64,000 nucleotides of DNA, from positions 77,448 through 141,447 of the forward strand of contig QKYT01000215.1 of NCBI GenBank assembly GCA_003550305.1. Direction: 5' to 3'. Each line of letters opens with the position of its first letter. Within the stretch, counting starts at the first letter, position 1. The translations under genes and the position numbers were made by a program. Positions 11,030-22,880 of this stretch are shown piece by piece. A model generated the notes under the pieces. That model made no database searches and was not told where the DNA came from. It saw nothing but the letters and a program-made list of their open reading frames with translations. The stretch comes from Glomus cerebriforme. Its lineage: Eukaryota; Glomeromycota; Glomeromycetes; Glomerales; Glomeraceae.

Positions 11030-11755
11030 TTATTCCTCTTAGATCTCTTGAAGCCACTCTTAATATTACAAATATTGTAAACTGCTAATCGGATTAATTT
11101 CTTATTAAAATACTTAGTAATGGCAAAAGTACTTTGCACACATATGATCCTTCATTAATTTGAACATCTCCTGTCATTGTAAAAGATTTATATTTTTGCA
11201 AATTCCATACATTACATAATGCTTTTAATAGCTGTTTTGTTATTCATCCAACCATTTTTCAGGATTAATATTAGAATGTAATGTGAATTCTATTTCGATT
11301 TTGTTCTGGATATTTGCTATAAAATCTTGACATATTTCTAATATATAATTGCTTTTATCTATCTTATGCATTTTAAATGGTTCATTAAATGCATCACTAA
11401 GAAAGTAGTAAAGGTTCTAAGCTTATATTAATTATTCCTGAACATAAAGGGTGATCAAATTTTAATTCTTCAATGACAACCTTGTTTAATTCTTCAATTC
11501 TTAACCACATAGTATTAGTGGTGTTATCCCTTTTTTTCTTAAAAGTATAACAACTAAAAGAATCTAAAAAAATTTATTATTCATACTTTTACTACTTCCC
11601 ATTTTAAGTTATGTATGTTTGTAGAGGCATTTTCATGCCAATTTATTGAATCTATTTCTTTAATAATTATATGTGTTAATTGTGTTAATGAAATAACTAA
11701 TAATTGTACTGGATATATTTACCAGCAGTATTTGTCATTTCGATGATGAAGATAT
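11030..11755 (-). pseudogene. Decayed gene of a dispersed family, two exons traceable
   Basis: On the minus strand, LVISLTQLTHIIIKEID leads to NLKWEVVK. A 49-nt intron (11538-11586, GTATGA donor, TTTTAAG acceptor) then joins it to KKRDNTTNTMWLRIEELN and a further run ending near LEPLLLS. A frameshift near 11400 moves the frame to LSDAFNEPFKMHKID and then EKWLDE-stop. A third piece (GDVQINEGSYVCKVLLP) follows nearer 11150. The conserved splice and the amino-acid continuity show a former gene of one family; the frameshift and stops show it is broken. I do not recognise a catalytic domain. Confidence 0.5.
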
Positions 11756-12849
11756 ACGAAAATGACAAAAACTGAATGACAGGAATGGCGTGTATTTTAG
11801 ACCATTTTTAACTATTTTATAGTATATATTTATCAACTTTTTTTGGTTGTCCAATTTTGTTGAATTTGTTCCATTAGTTAAAATACTTTTTTTTATATTG
11901 CAATCCAAAGTATCAAGCAAAAAGATCTTTCTTTATAAAAGCTATATAAAATCAGAGAGTTTAATCACATACAAATAAGCTTGTTGAGGAATGGCAGCTA
12001 TATAACACTGGAGTTTATTAATATTAACTTTATACTTGTTTTTGTATAGAGCTTTTTCATTGCTGAAGCTTGAATATTCGTTAATGTTATGTTAACATTT
12101 GATGGAAAATTATGAAACCATTTGGAATGTGATTGCATTAAGAAGTTCAAGTATTTTTATTGGGAGTGTACTATATCATTGTATTTATGTGGCATTTTTG
12201 ACAAGCTGTAAAACTCATAAATTGATCACTGTTTGAACTGAGTATAAAGATTCCTTAAAAAGAGATTCGGCCTGTGCTTACTAGATGTTGTGAAGATGTT
12301 CTGATTTTATGTTGAACGTGTTGGCTATATGCAGTATGTTGACTGAAAGTTCATATATAATTATTATTATTACAGAAATAAACTCTTCATTTTTTTGATC
12401 AATTGGAAGAATAAGATGAAAAAAATTTCTATTTCAGACAACAGTTTATAAAGATCTTCTAAATGTTGACACATTGCTAAATAATATAAATCATCTATTC
12501 TATTTAAATTATATTAATATCAGCAATAAAATTAAATAATTCTTTAAATATTCGATGTTATTTCATCCATATTTATGTTTGTATTCTTTTTCAACAATTT
12601 ATTTAAAGGATTTGCTGTTGATTAGCTAAATCGTTCCTCATGTTCCCATGTCTTAAAAATGATTCCGCCATTGAGTTAATTTCTCCGACTTCTAAGAAAA
12701 AGACCTATTATGGCTTACTAACTCTCCATAATAAAGAGGGAGTCCATCTTCCCGAGTTTGTGGTGAAATTTTATATTCTTGATACCAATCCCGAGAATGA
12801 TCAAAGTTGTATTTACAACTATTTTGTTCATGGCTAAATTGCTAAAATT
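11756..12849. other. Intergenic; one orphan short frame at 12640-12837
   Basis: Mostly featureless AT-rich DNA. A 65-codon plus-strand frame at 12640-12837 (MFPCLKNDSAIEL...) has a less AT-rich composition than its surroundings. It sits directly beside the minus-strand retroelement relic, so it may be an antisense shadow of retroelement sequence rather than a gene. Confidence 0.35.
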
Positions 12850-13460
12850 TTAAGTATCCATCTACGAACTCACTTGAATGTTGGAACAATCCATGAGCGA
12901 AATAACCACAGGAGTGTCTTAATTTTGAAATTTTTTCACTTAATTTTATCCGATTTGTTCTAATTCTCTCTTTGTTGATAATATATGTCCAAGAAAAGAT
13001 AAATTTGGTTGGAATGAATTTGTACTTTTCTGGATTCAGCTTTAATCCAGTATGTTTAAGATGATCAAATATAATTGAAAGTATTACAAATGTTCATCAA
13101 AATTCTTGAGTATATATCCATCAATTTTGAAATGATGACTGATGTGTTGCATAAACCAAAAGACATTACTGTAAACTGAAAAATATTGAATTGGAAGATA
13201 AAGACGGGTTTTTTCACTTGCTAAATCTAATGAAGTGAACCGGACGACTTCCCCAAAAATCTAACTTATCATCAATCCCTTTTTTTTTCCAAAACTATTA
13301 AAAAAGCCAAGAAACTCAAGATTTTTTCGTTTAATCCTTATTGAAGCATCCATTTATTCGACATTAAATAATAAATCAACTTTGTCTGTAAATAATAGTC
13401 CGGGTATTAAAGTATTAAAGGTCTTCATGTGAGTAAATCTGGAGTAAGAGGTGAAAGTAT
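12850..13460 (-). pseudogene. Relic of a Ty3/gypsy-type reverse transcriptase
   Basis: In changing frames on the minus strand I read a piece ending QFTVMSFGLCNTS (near 13200-13140). This matches the gypsy RT block normally written FTVMPFGL-N. It is followed by FDHLKHTGLKLNPEKYKF (near 13070-13020) and a frame continuing to IINKERI (near 12970), which corresponds to the connection after the catalytic YxDD region. At least two frameshifts and several stops are present, and the catalytic YxDD itself is not readable. No long terminal repeats were seen. It is a fragment, long inactive. Confidence 0.6.
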
Positions 13461-14265
13461 CAGATGGACTATCTAAAGGATCGGTCCAGCTTCACTGATT
13501 TGATATAATTTTTCGAAAGAGTCATTATGACAGTAGTGAGTGTAAAGCGTGTTATGTAGATTTTAAATGTCGGCTTAAGTGATGTTTGAATTCATAATTA
13601 ACCATATACAATAAGAAGGACGAACACCAAATTGTTGTATTTCGGAGTGATAACAGAAAAATTTTAATAACGATATATGCAATTAAGAACGATGTATAAA
13701 TAAAAATGGAATTGATCTATTAACGAATAAAAAGATTAAATAAAATTTTATATATTTATTGTAATACATGATTTTATTTTTGTAAACTATACTAAATCGA
13801 AAATTGTAATAATAGATAGGTTTTTCTTAAAACTATCACTAAAGACTCTTTAAATCCTTCCGAATTTCCCTCTTATATATACTATCTAATATTTTGGACT
13901 AGATAACTTGTCAATTGTACATCATACAATTTATCAAACGGCTAAGTTGTATTTAGCCACCACTTACATAATCATTCTTTCCGATTCCGCAATATAATAT
14001 ATATATTTATAAATAAATAAAATAATTATATAAGAAAAATTTTCGTAAAGTTAGTAAATATCAATTAATGACTGTAATATTTTCAAATGAATATCATTGT
14101 GGCTATGTACGGCGGAGATGCGTAATGTGGCTTAAACGTCACGCACAGCCTTAAATTTGTAATTTCTTCAAATATTTCGTGCAAATTTCTTTTAAAAAAA
14201 AAAAAAGTGATTATAAAAACTAGATAATAACAACTTAGTATATAACGTTCGTATTCAAAATCCAC
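13461..14265. other. Intergenic DNA upstream of the small membrane-protein gene
   Basis: No convincing gene. A minus-strand frame (14083-14265) overlaps the putative promoter of the next gene and has no recognisable features. Some decayed retroelement sequence may continue to about 13650. Confidence 0.4.
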
Positions 14266-14514
14266 ATGTATAAAACAATGGTTTCAATAACAATAATAAT
14301 GACTATCCTGGTTTTATACTCCTCTTCGGCCGGTTCTTATGTACCACAATTGCAGGCTTATAGAATTAGCCGAGATGGCGAAGTAGAACTTCATTGTGGC
14401 ATCATTTGTATTATAAAATCTATTCTTGTTTGCATTTTCCTTTTATTTTTTTTTGCTCTTATTATTATAGTTTTATTTGATCATTGTATGAAGAAATATA
14501 GAAATACTAAATGA
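14266..14514 (+). CDS. Small secreted or membrane protein
   Basis: An 82-codon single-exon frame. Residues 1-24 form a signal-peptide-like start: Lys near the N-terminus, an Ile/Thr/Leu-rich core (ITIIMTILVLY), then small residues SSSAGS before a likely cleavage. A short polar middle (about 25-43, GEVELHCG) precedes a strongly hydrophobic segment (about 46-71, IIKSILVCIFLLFFFALIII) and a basic tail HCMKKYRNTK. This predicts a tiny type-I membrane protein. An alternative start is Met5. No family is recognised. Length, clear topology and a clean stop make it more credible than a chance frame, but expression is unproven. Confidence 0.5.
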   Translation: MYKTMVSITIIMTILVLYSSSAGSYVPQLQAYRISRDGEVELHCGIICIIKSILVCIFLLFFFALIIIVLFDHCMKKYRNTK

Positions 14515-14885
14515 TTTATTTCTACATTAATATCTAACATTTCAAATGAACAAATGAACTAGATATAGGCTAATTTTTATAAAGACATTTTAAAAGTTTG
14601 ATATTATCTTTCAGAATATTTTCAATTTTTTAGTATTAAGTATATTGTACTGTATTATCATCTCATATTAAACTGTAAATTTTAATTTTTCAAAAATTTT
14701 ATTCAGTCAAATAATCTTGCCTTTTAGTTAGATCTTTATTACGAAACATATCATTTGACAAACATTAGTTTACTTTATAATGATTCAGTTTTATTAATAA
14801 ATGCAAAATTTTAACTCAATTAATTTATAATAATGATTTAAAATAAATTTATCTAAAAATGATGAGATGAGGTCAGATTGATCAC
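14515..14885. other. Intergenic DNA
   Basis: 371 bases of AT-rich sequence; no feature seen. Confidence 0.5.
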
Positions 14886-15155
14886 ATGTTTAGTGAAAAA
14901 ATCAAAAATGCAATTTTTTTTATTGAAGAATATATAATTTGCATGTTGCTGAATAAAAATATTTGTGACGCTCCAAAAATTTTCAAAGTTTTGGTAGCTG
15001 CAAATGAGTTACTTTTACAAGAATTAATTGATCATTTACAAAAATATTTGATTGAAAATAAATCTGAATGGTTGGAACAACATTTTGGACTTATTCATCA
15101 AACAAGTTTTCAATCAGATAATTTAGTAAAATTTGAAGACAAATATTTGTCCTAA
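14886..15155 (+). pseudogene. BTB/POZ domain fragment
   Basis: The 89-codon frame contains KVLVAANELLLQELIDHLQKY followed by LIENKSEWLEQHFGLIHQTSF. This is the C-terminal half of the BTB fold plus the start of the linker seen in the large BTB-Kelch/TLDc family of Rhizophagus. The N-terminal half of the BTB domain is missing or replaced by unrelated hydrophobic residues, and no Kelch or TLDc part follows. Downstream to about 15310 there are only weak coding remnants. It is best read as a truncated copy of a highly expanded family whose intact members act as protein-interaction adaptors. Confidence 0.65.
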
Positions 15156-15507
15156 ATTTTTTATTTTATTGGAAATTCTTCAGTAAAAAGAATTTTTTTT
15201 TACAAGTATTTTGAAAATATAAATTGGAGTAATAATTTTAAGATTTACTCTTATGCAGATGTAAATGGCATTAACTTATATTCTTGGAATGGGCAGAAAA
15301 AGGCAATGTATTTTTACGAGTGCTCGGTCATACATCTAAAAAAAAAGGACAAATAATTGTAATTTCTTAATTTACAGAAAGTAATAATTTCGACAAATTC
15401 AATATTTAAAGAATTCAATAAAAATTCAAGAATAACTTTTTGGCTACAAATAAATTTATTTTTCAAAGTTTCAAACATTTTAATTACATAGTGGACTAAA
15501 AAAAAAT

Positions 15508-16429
15508 TCATGGTTTAAATAAAATTAATTTTCCGTTTTTTTTTTCTAAATGTTTAATGATCTTAGCAGGATTACCAGCGACAACTACGTATGGTGGAAT
15601 GTCTTTCGTAACCTAAAAAAGATTTACGTTAGAATGTAAAAATTGATTCAATTCATTTTACTAAATAACATACCACAGATCCTGCACCAACAGTAACCTA
15701 ATAACATATAAAATAAAAAAGAAGAATTGAAATTAAACGAAATAATTTAAATACACAAGGTCATATCAAAAGGAAAATATTAAAACATACCCCGTCCCCA
15801 ATGGTGATTCCAGGACAAATAATAGCTCCACCACCAATCCATACATCATTTCCGATCTATTTACATAATAATATAAATATAAAATATCAAACTTGGATTA
15901 AAAATCTTATGGTTAATACCTTTATGGGAAAAGCCAATTCAGGACCCTTTGCTCTTTCTTCAGGTTGTAAAGGATGAGTTGCAGGAAAAAGGGAAACATT
16001 TGGTCCAAATAGAACACGATCACCAATTTCAACTTTGTTACTATCCAATATTGTACAGTTAAAATTACAATAAAAATTATCTCCAACATGAATATTATAA
16101 CCCTACATATCAAGAGAGTGAATATCACAAATACTGTATTTGTGGACAATTAAATATGAAAAACTTACATAACCACAATAAAATGGTGGTTCAATTTCAA
16201 CATCTTTACCAACACTACCAAATAATTGCCGAATCATTTTTTCTCTGCTTTCTTTATACTCAATAGTACCAAAGCGAACGGGTTTAGAATTATTATATTC
16301 ATAAAGTTTTTCTTTGGCTTTAACTTGATCATTAAGTATTTCTTCAGAATCTGCTAAATATGGAAGTCCCGCAAGGGCCTTTTCTTTTTCACTTAACATC
16401 TTTTCATTTGAATTGATTTTTTCAGCCAT
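15508..16429 (-). CDS. Maltose/galactoside-type O-acetyltransferase
   Basis: Five exons on the minus strand (16169-16429, 15920-16102, 15791-15856, 15674-15697, 15508-15612) join in phase 0 to give a 212-residue protein. Residues ~14-72 match the maltose acetyltransferase N-terminal domain (SEKEKALAGLPYLADSEE, later REKMIRQLFG). From ~75 the hexapeptide left-handed beta-helix follows, with the catalytic histidine in FPATHPLQPEER (His130), then VWIGGGAIICPGITIGDG and VVVAGNPAKIIK. All introns have GTAAGT, GTATTA or GTATGT donors and AG acceptors; exon 4 is only 24 nt. The enzyme would transfer acetyl from acetyl-CoA to a sugar hydroxyl, probably as a trimer in the cytosol. Every key element is present, so it looks functional. 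Confidence 0.92.
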
Positions 16430-16664
16430 TTTTAATTTTGATTAATTTTAAAAATTTAATTTTGAGTTTGAATTTATATATAATTCATAATATAATTATC
16501 AGTTATAAAAAAAAAATTTTAACTCCGATTGTGGTATCTTTCTAAAATGGTAATTGCAATCCACCTGAAATAATATAAATAAAAAATACATGGCGTCCAT
16601 AGATATTTGAACTGCGCACAGTAATTCATTATGATAATCGCGGTTAAATAAATTCCATTTCAGG

Positions 16665-16935
16665 GGGTCTGCTTCATTTCACCGACAATCATTTCATCGA
16701 CAGGTTCACCATTTCACCAACAACAAGGCGTAGTAAAAATAAAATATTTTTCTATCTTTTCTAAAACATTTAGATAGTTTAGTTTATTCCTTTTTTTTTA
16801 TATTATACACTAAATGTATTATGAATAATTTTAAACTTATTTCATATTATTTTTAGTAATTTTTTTAAAAAATTTTTGGTTGGCTGTCGGTGAAATGGCT
16901 GAAATGATTGTCGGTGAAGTGAATGCGACCCCATT
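16665..16935. mobile_element. MITE of the ATTTCACCGACA family
   Basis: The ends are inverted: gggtctgcttcatttcaccg near 16666 and cggtgaagtgaatgcgacccc ending near 16935, with internal copies of tttcaccgacaatcatttca and the complementary tgaaatgattgtcggtga. About 270 bases, no coding sequence. The terminal motif is the same one that fringes the larger element at 2475-3229. Confidence 0.65.
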
Positions 16936-17489
16936 TTAGAAATTCTGATGTCGGCAGTAGCCGTCATTACTATAATACTGTAATGGCTACCATAAACCGT
17001 AAATAACAATACCATAAATTGATTTTTTTTTTAAAAAAAAGGTATCTTATTTACGGAATTATGGCACATGCCGTAACCGTATCTATAATTTCAATAAATT
17101 ATAAATAAAAATTCGTACGCAGTTACGTAGTAAACTACTAACCGAATAACGTATCATTGGTATCACAAGGATCGGGTCAACCAAATAAAGGAAGCTCATC
17201 ATTATGATAATAAAGTAAAATGGCTTACGTATTAAAATATTTATAAATATTTATAATATGTTAATATTTATTATAAACAACAGTACCTACTATAGTACCC
17301 CCCTTAACAGTTAAGTAGTATCGGATAAAATTCTGATATTTTTGAATAGTACCCCCCTGGCCTAAATTGATATTTGGGCCAGAATTATACCTTGTATAGT
17401 ACCCTATTCTTTACCCCGGGGTACCATTCAAGCCCTATCATTTTTTGAATAAGACCTGGAGTACTGTATGCAGCGCTATACATTACTAA
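16936..17489. other. Intergenic with a second putative inverted-repeat element (17280-17468)
   Basis: Between about 17280 and 17468 the ends read acagtacct... and ...ggagtactgt. The interior has repeated tatagtaccc blocks and short palindromes (ccccgggg; tggcctaaat...atttgggcca). This suggests another small foldback element. The part at 16940-17110 has repeated accgtaa/ttacgg motifs of uncertain meaning. Confidence 0.35.
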
Positions 17490-19614
17490 TTATGTAATAC
17501 CATCCTGATCTTTTGGATTATTATATACGTTATCTTCGTCATCTATATTTAAAGTATTATCATTATAGCTTTAATTAATAGGTTGAATTTTAGTATACAT
17601 AATTTAAAAAGAATGTTACCTTTATTATTTAATTTTAATTTCTTAAATTCAACAGCTAAATCTTCTGACTTATATCTTTCATTTTCTAATAAAAAAAAAA
17701 TAGTAAATATTAATTTTCGAATATGTCTGAAAAATGTATTGAAACATGAAGTTTATATGTCTGGAAATCGTATATACTGAAACATAAACTATTATTAGTC
17801 AAGCTACTAAATTGTCGACCGTTATTTTTATCCTTTTACCCCATCTAATAACTATAATTATTTTCACGATACATTATATCTTACCAACTGACAAATCATC
17901 CTGTTCAAAATTATTTTCAGATGCAATATCTAATATAATATAAAATTTCATCATTATTTAAAATATTTGAAATTCTTTATATATATACAGTATATCATAT
18001 GAATTAATACTTACTTTCTGGAATTCCTAAATCATTTTGTATACTATGATATGCTATTAAAATAGGTATCAAAAAAAAATTAGTTTGATACTTTATGATA
18101 TTATATTAATACACATTTTTTGTTTAAATTACAGAAGAAAAAGGTATTTATAAATTACATACCTTTATTAGTATCAGATAAATTAATAGTATTATAAATT
18201 TTACTATTAAAAGATGATAAATTCATGGAACTAGAATCCGTATTAAAATTTATGCTTAAACTTGAATGATTTGAATCATTAATATTATTATCTTGATGAT
18301 ACATTTTATTAATTTCCATTATTTTATTCCAAAGTGTATGAGTATCAGGTCTTTTGCTTGGATCTAAATTCCAACATTTTTCCATTAATGTTTTATATTT
18401 TAAAGGAGTTCCTGGTACAATTTTTGGTCTCCTGCCATTAATAATATCCATTGCAAGATCATAATCATGTTTATAACTAATAAATGGTTGTTGTCCAGAT
18501 GAAATTTCCCACATAAGCATTGCAACACTATAAATATCAGATTCTTTGGTATATTCTTTTCCAGCTATAACTTCAGGTGCTATATAAGGAAGATTTCCAT
18601 ATATACTTCCTAATGGTTTATTAGCAGGTCCACAAAATCCAAGATCACTAATATACCAACAATTATATTCTTGTAAATATAATATATTTCCTGAATGTAA
18701 ATCTCTATGAATAGCATCTTCTTTATGAATTCTTAATAGAGCATCAATTATATCAACAACAATTTTAATTCTTTCTTTCCAACTAAGTTGATTATGATTT
18801 TGTTGTAAATAACTTCTTAAATCTGCATCCATTCGACTTACTACAAGCATATAGTTTCCATTTGATGGATCTTGAGTTAAACCATAACATTGAATAATAC
18901 CTGCCCATTTGTTACTAATAGTTAGGTGTGACTTTGCCTATTAAGATTAAGATTATTAAATTTTTATTCATCTTTTAATATAAAAAAAATTGTACTTTAA
19001 TTACATCCCTCTTCAAACCAACTTCTATTAGCACTTTCAACACTTTCCAACATTTTAAGTATTACATTCTCTCTTCCATGCCTTTTTAACTGTTTTTCTT
19101 CAGAATTCCATTCTTTATAATGTCCATGAATCCATTCTGCTGAATAAATTTTGGAGAATCCACCTCTAGTGAAATATTCAATATTAGTTAAATCATTGTA
19201 TTGGATCCACTCAATTATTTTATTTGGACCAATGGTTTCTGATTGACATTTTTGTATTAAATCATCAATTTTATCATTATTTGATGACCAATTTGAAAAT
19301 TTTGCTTTTAAAAATTCTCGAATACAATATTCACAATATAAAGTTGCTAGGCATTCCTTTCCACAATTTTCACAAGTTCTTTTTGTTCCTTCTCCAGAGA
19401 TGATTTTATCATAATCATAACGTTTGCTTAAGAGTTTTATTGCTTCCCGTTTTTCATCATCATTAAGGGATATATCATTGTTAATAGTTTGTATTCTAAA
19501 TTCATATCTTTTATCCAGATTATTATGAATGTTATAATCCGTTAAACTATGAGCTCTGATAAATGCATCAAAAATTTTGCTCATTTTTTTTTTATTATTT
19601 ACGCGTGGCGGCAT
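17490..19614 (-). CDS. Protein kinase with N-terminal cysteine cluster (paralogue 1)
   Basis: Six exons on the minus strand: 19009-19614, 18163-18937, 18015-18053, 17885-17929, 17620-17685 and 17490-17542. The later introns are all phase 1, and the product would be 527 residues. A cysteine cluster (C81, C84, C88, C94, C97) precedes the kinase domain. The kinase domain has glycine-rich loop GGFSKIYS (151-158), likely ATP lysine 187 in VILKML, HRDLHSGN (279-286), DLG in place of DFG (300-302) and APE (322-324). It ends in a variable acidic tail built from small exons. Catalytic residues are present, so a Ser/Thr or Tyr-like kinase of the family expanded in Rhizophagus is likely. The first intron starts GG rather than GT, which may block normal splicing; unspliced, translation ends after 205 codons. 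Confidence 0.85.
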
Positions 19615-20845
19615 TTCGATTTAATTTATACTTAAAAATCAACAAACAAAATTAGTAACAATATATTTTAGTTCATCGTTTTACCTAAAAAAGGAATATA
19701 TAAACGCCTCTGCGCCTGATAAAAATAATAATCTATATATCTATATACGTTTAGATTAGCCTGTAATAGTCTTTAAATTGTGCAGATCTGTGCCTGATCT
19801 ATACTTAAAAGTTAAGACCTTTTGATTGGCAAATTTATATTAATATTTAAAAGTTTTTCTTCTAACCTCACTATAATAATAGTAAAAATCTAGGCCTATT
19901 ACATAGCAAATAATATAAAATATAAACATGCTATTGTTACTCTCTTAACTTGATAGGCAAGTCCTATTCCCGGCGCAGTGGGACGAGTTACGCCTAGTTA
20001 TTTGAATAAAATAATGTAAAAAATACTTATTGTTTACCCAAGTTAAAAATGGTAGGTAAATAAAATCGGCGAGTTTCAGCCAAAAAAAAAAATTGTCATA
20101 ATTGTCATAGTTGATCGGTGAATGCCGGCAAAAAAATTTGCCAAATGCTGCGGCTGAGCGGTTGAATGTTCGGCCAGAATTAAGCAGTGACAATCACCGC
20201 CGATGAGCTTTAGCAATACTCAATTCTAAAATGGAAATTTGTTCAAGTCTGGCCGGAATTATACTTTGCATAACGGCATAATAATTTAGGCCGAAATTAG
20301 AAAATATTGTATAAAGCTTTAATTCCGGCCATTTTTTATCTCGTTATGATTAACAATATAATTTTTGCTTAAAATTAGTATACCCGTTACAAAGCAATAG
20401 GCAGCAACTAGTAATTATTAATTAATTATTGTATACAGTACGGTCTATATGTATCCTCGCAAGTTTATAAAACATAAAAGAAAATTCGTAATCTGTAATA
20501 ATCTGTGTTTTACAGTCTACCGATTTTTACGTGACTATACATATTACCGCAAAGAATATATTCAATAATTTAAATAAAATTTAAAACATGAATTATTTCA
20601 AATTACAAACTAAGAGATTTCAAAATAATATGCTACTCTAATCTTAGTGTTTTAAATAATTCAAATAAAAAAATGTCACTCATAAAAATTAGAAAAATAA
20701 ATTATTATATAGTCATTAATAAATATTTAACAAGTAACTAAAAAAACTAATATTATATAATTAGCTTAAAAAAAAGGTATAATTTAATAATAGATTTACT
20801 TACACAATATATATATATATATACAAAATAATTACCTTTATTATA
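19615..20845. other. Intergenic between the kinase paralogues, with an 80-bp palindromic MITE
   Basis: At 20251-20330 a short element begins ggccggaatt and ends aattccggcc (perfect 10-base inverted ends), with a second ggc/gcc pair inside. A GC-richer stretch at 19950-20210 contains several gccggc/ggccg motifs and may be an older relative. The rest is AT-rich without genes. Confidence 0.5.
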
Positions 20846-22880
20846 TTATTTCATTCTCTTATGTTTAACAATCACATCATCATTTTCATTTCCTATTTTA
20901 AAAGAAAGTATTTAAATAATAATGATAATAAAATTTCAGTTAATAATTATATAATGAAATTTAATTTACCATCTGAAATTTCCGAATAAATTCTTTTAGT
21001 TTTATTAATTTCTTCTTCATCATCTAAATAAATAATTTTTAATTATTGTAAATAATAAAAATTAAAAATTTTTTAATTATTTTATTTACCGATTAACATT
21101 GGTGAATCGTACGGTTCAATTTTATTTTTAGATACAATATCTAAAATAATAAATAAATGCAAAAGAGTTAATAAGAATCTTAAAAATTTTTATTAATTAG
21201 TTTTTCATTATATATATGTTTGCACTTCAGAATGATATTTGATTTAGATACTAAATTTACTAATTATAATAATGTTGGTCAACTTTTTTTAATGCGTTAG
21301 ATAAAAATGTTTAGGATCAACATCTGCATCTGACGCTAAAAAAAACCATCTTATAACAAATTTTCAGTTGCACGATATACTATTGCAGGTACCATCCTTA
21401 TAAATTAATAAATATCTTTTTTTGTGAAAATAAATTATAAAATATAATGAATTATAATTAATACATAATACATACCTTGACTTTGTTTAAACAAATCCTT
21501 GATATTATAAATTTTACTTTCCAAATTTCGAACTAAAGGATTAACAGACCTAATATGTATAGTATTTTTATTACTATTTTTATTTGTTTGATATACTTTA
21601 TTCATCTCATTTATTTTATCAAATAATGTATTAATATTTGGTCTTTTCATTGGATCAGCATTCCAACATTGTTCCATTAATTCCTTAAAATCTAAAGGAG
21701 TTCCTTGTACAATATCTGGTCTCATACCATTAATAATATCAATAGCGAAATTAGAATCATCATGTTTATAATTAATAAACGGTGGATGACCAGAAGAAAT
21801 TTCCCACATTAACATTGCTAAACTATAAATATCAGATGCGTAAGTAGATTCTTTTCCAGTAATAATTTCTGGAGCAACATAAGGAAGAGTTCCATAAATA
21901 TTATCTAATGGTTTATCAGCAGGACCACAAAATCCAAGATCACCAATATGCCAATAATTTTTATATAATATATTTCTGGAATGTAAATTTCTATGAATTG
22001 AATTTTCATTATGAACTCTTAAAAGGGATCGAATTATATCACTAGTAATTTCAATTCTTTCTTTCCATGTAATTCGATCATGATTTCGATATAAATAATT
22101 TCTTAAATTCGCATCAAAATTTTTCATTATAAGAAAATAATTTCCATTTAAATCTTTGGTTAAACCATAATATTTAACGATAGAATTCCATCTATTACTT
22201 GTAATTAAACAAGATTTTGCCTAAAAAAAAATAATAATAAATAATTTAATTTTTTTTTTATTTAAAGAATTAATAAAAATTAATTTTTGAATTAAGCAAA
22301 CCTCTTCAAACCAACTTTTATTAGCATTTTCAACATTTTCTAATCTTTTAAGTATTACTTTTCTTGGTTTGGATCTTGTTAATTTTCGTTCTTTAGAATC
22401 CCATTTATCGTAACATCCATCGCTCCAATCAGCAGAATAAATTCCTTTAGTTAAACAAACAATATTTTGTAAATTGTCATAAGGAATCCATTCAATTATT
22501 CTATTAGGACTCATCGATTCTAATTGACATTTTTGAATTAAATCATCAATATCATCATTTTCGGATGTCCAAGTTAAAAAATTTGCTTCTAAAATTTGTC
22601 GAATACAATATTCACAATATAAAGTTGCTAGACATTCTTTTCCGCAATTTTCACAAGTTCTTTTTGTTCCTTCATTAAAAATAACTTTATAACGATCATG
22701 ATTTTTATTTAATAATTTTATCATTTGTGATTTTTGAACTTTTGTAAGAGAATCATCAACGACAATCTTTTGTTTTCTAAATTCATGTTGTTTGATTAAA
22801 TTATTATGAATATTATAATCTAATGAAGCATGTGCTTTATTAATTGTAGCAAAAAATAATTCACATTTAATAGCAGACAT
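20846..22880 (-). CDS. Pseudokinase paralogue of the adjacent kinase gene (paralogue 2)
   Basis: Exons on the minus strand: 22302-22880, 21476-22220, 21090-21140, 20970-21023 and 20846-20892, giving 491 residues. The first intron is phase 0 and the rest are phase 1. An optional exon at 21289-21325 would end the protein early. Sequence and exon plan match paralogue 1, including the cysteine cluster (C76, C79, C83, C89, C92). Two active-site features are lost: the glycine-rich loop has a four-residue deletion (TKGIYSADW where the paralogue has TRGGFSKIYSAEW), and the catalytic loop reads HRNLHSRN instead of HRDLHSGN. DLG and APE remain. The frame is otherwise open, which suggests a maintained pseudokinase or a recently inactivated copy. 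Confidence 0.85.
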
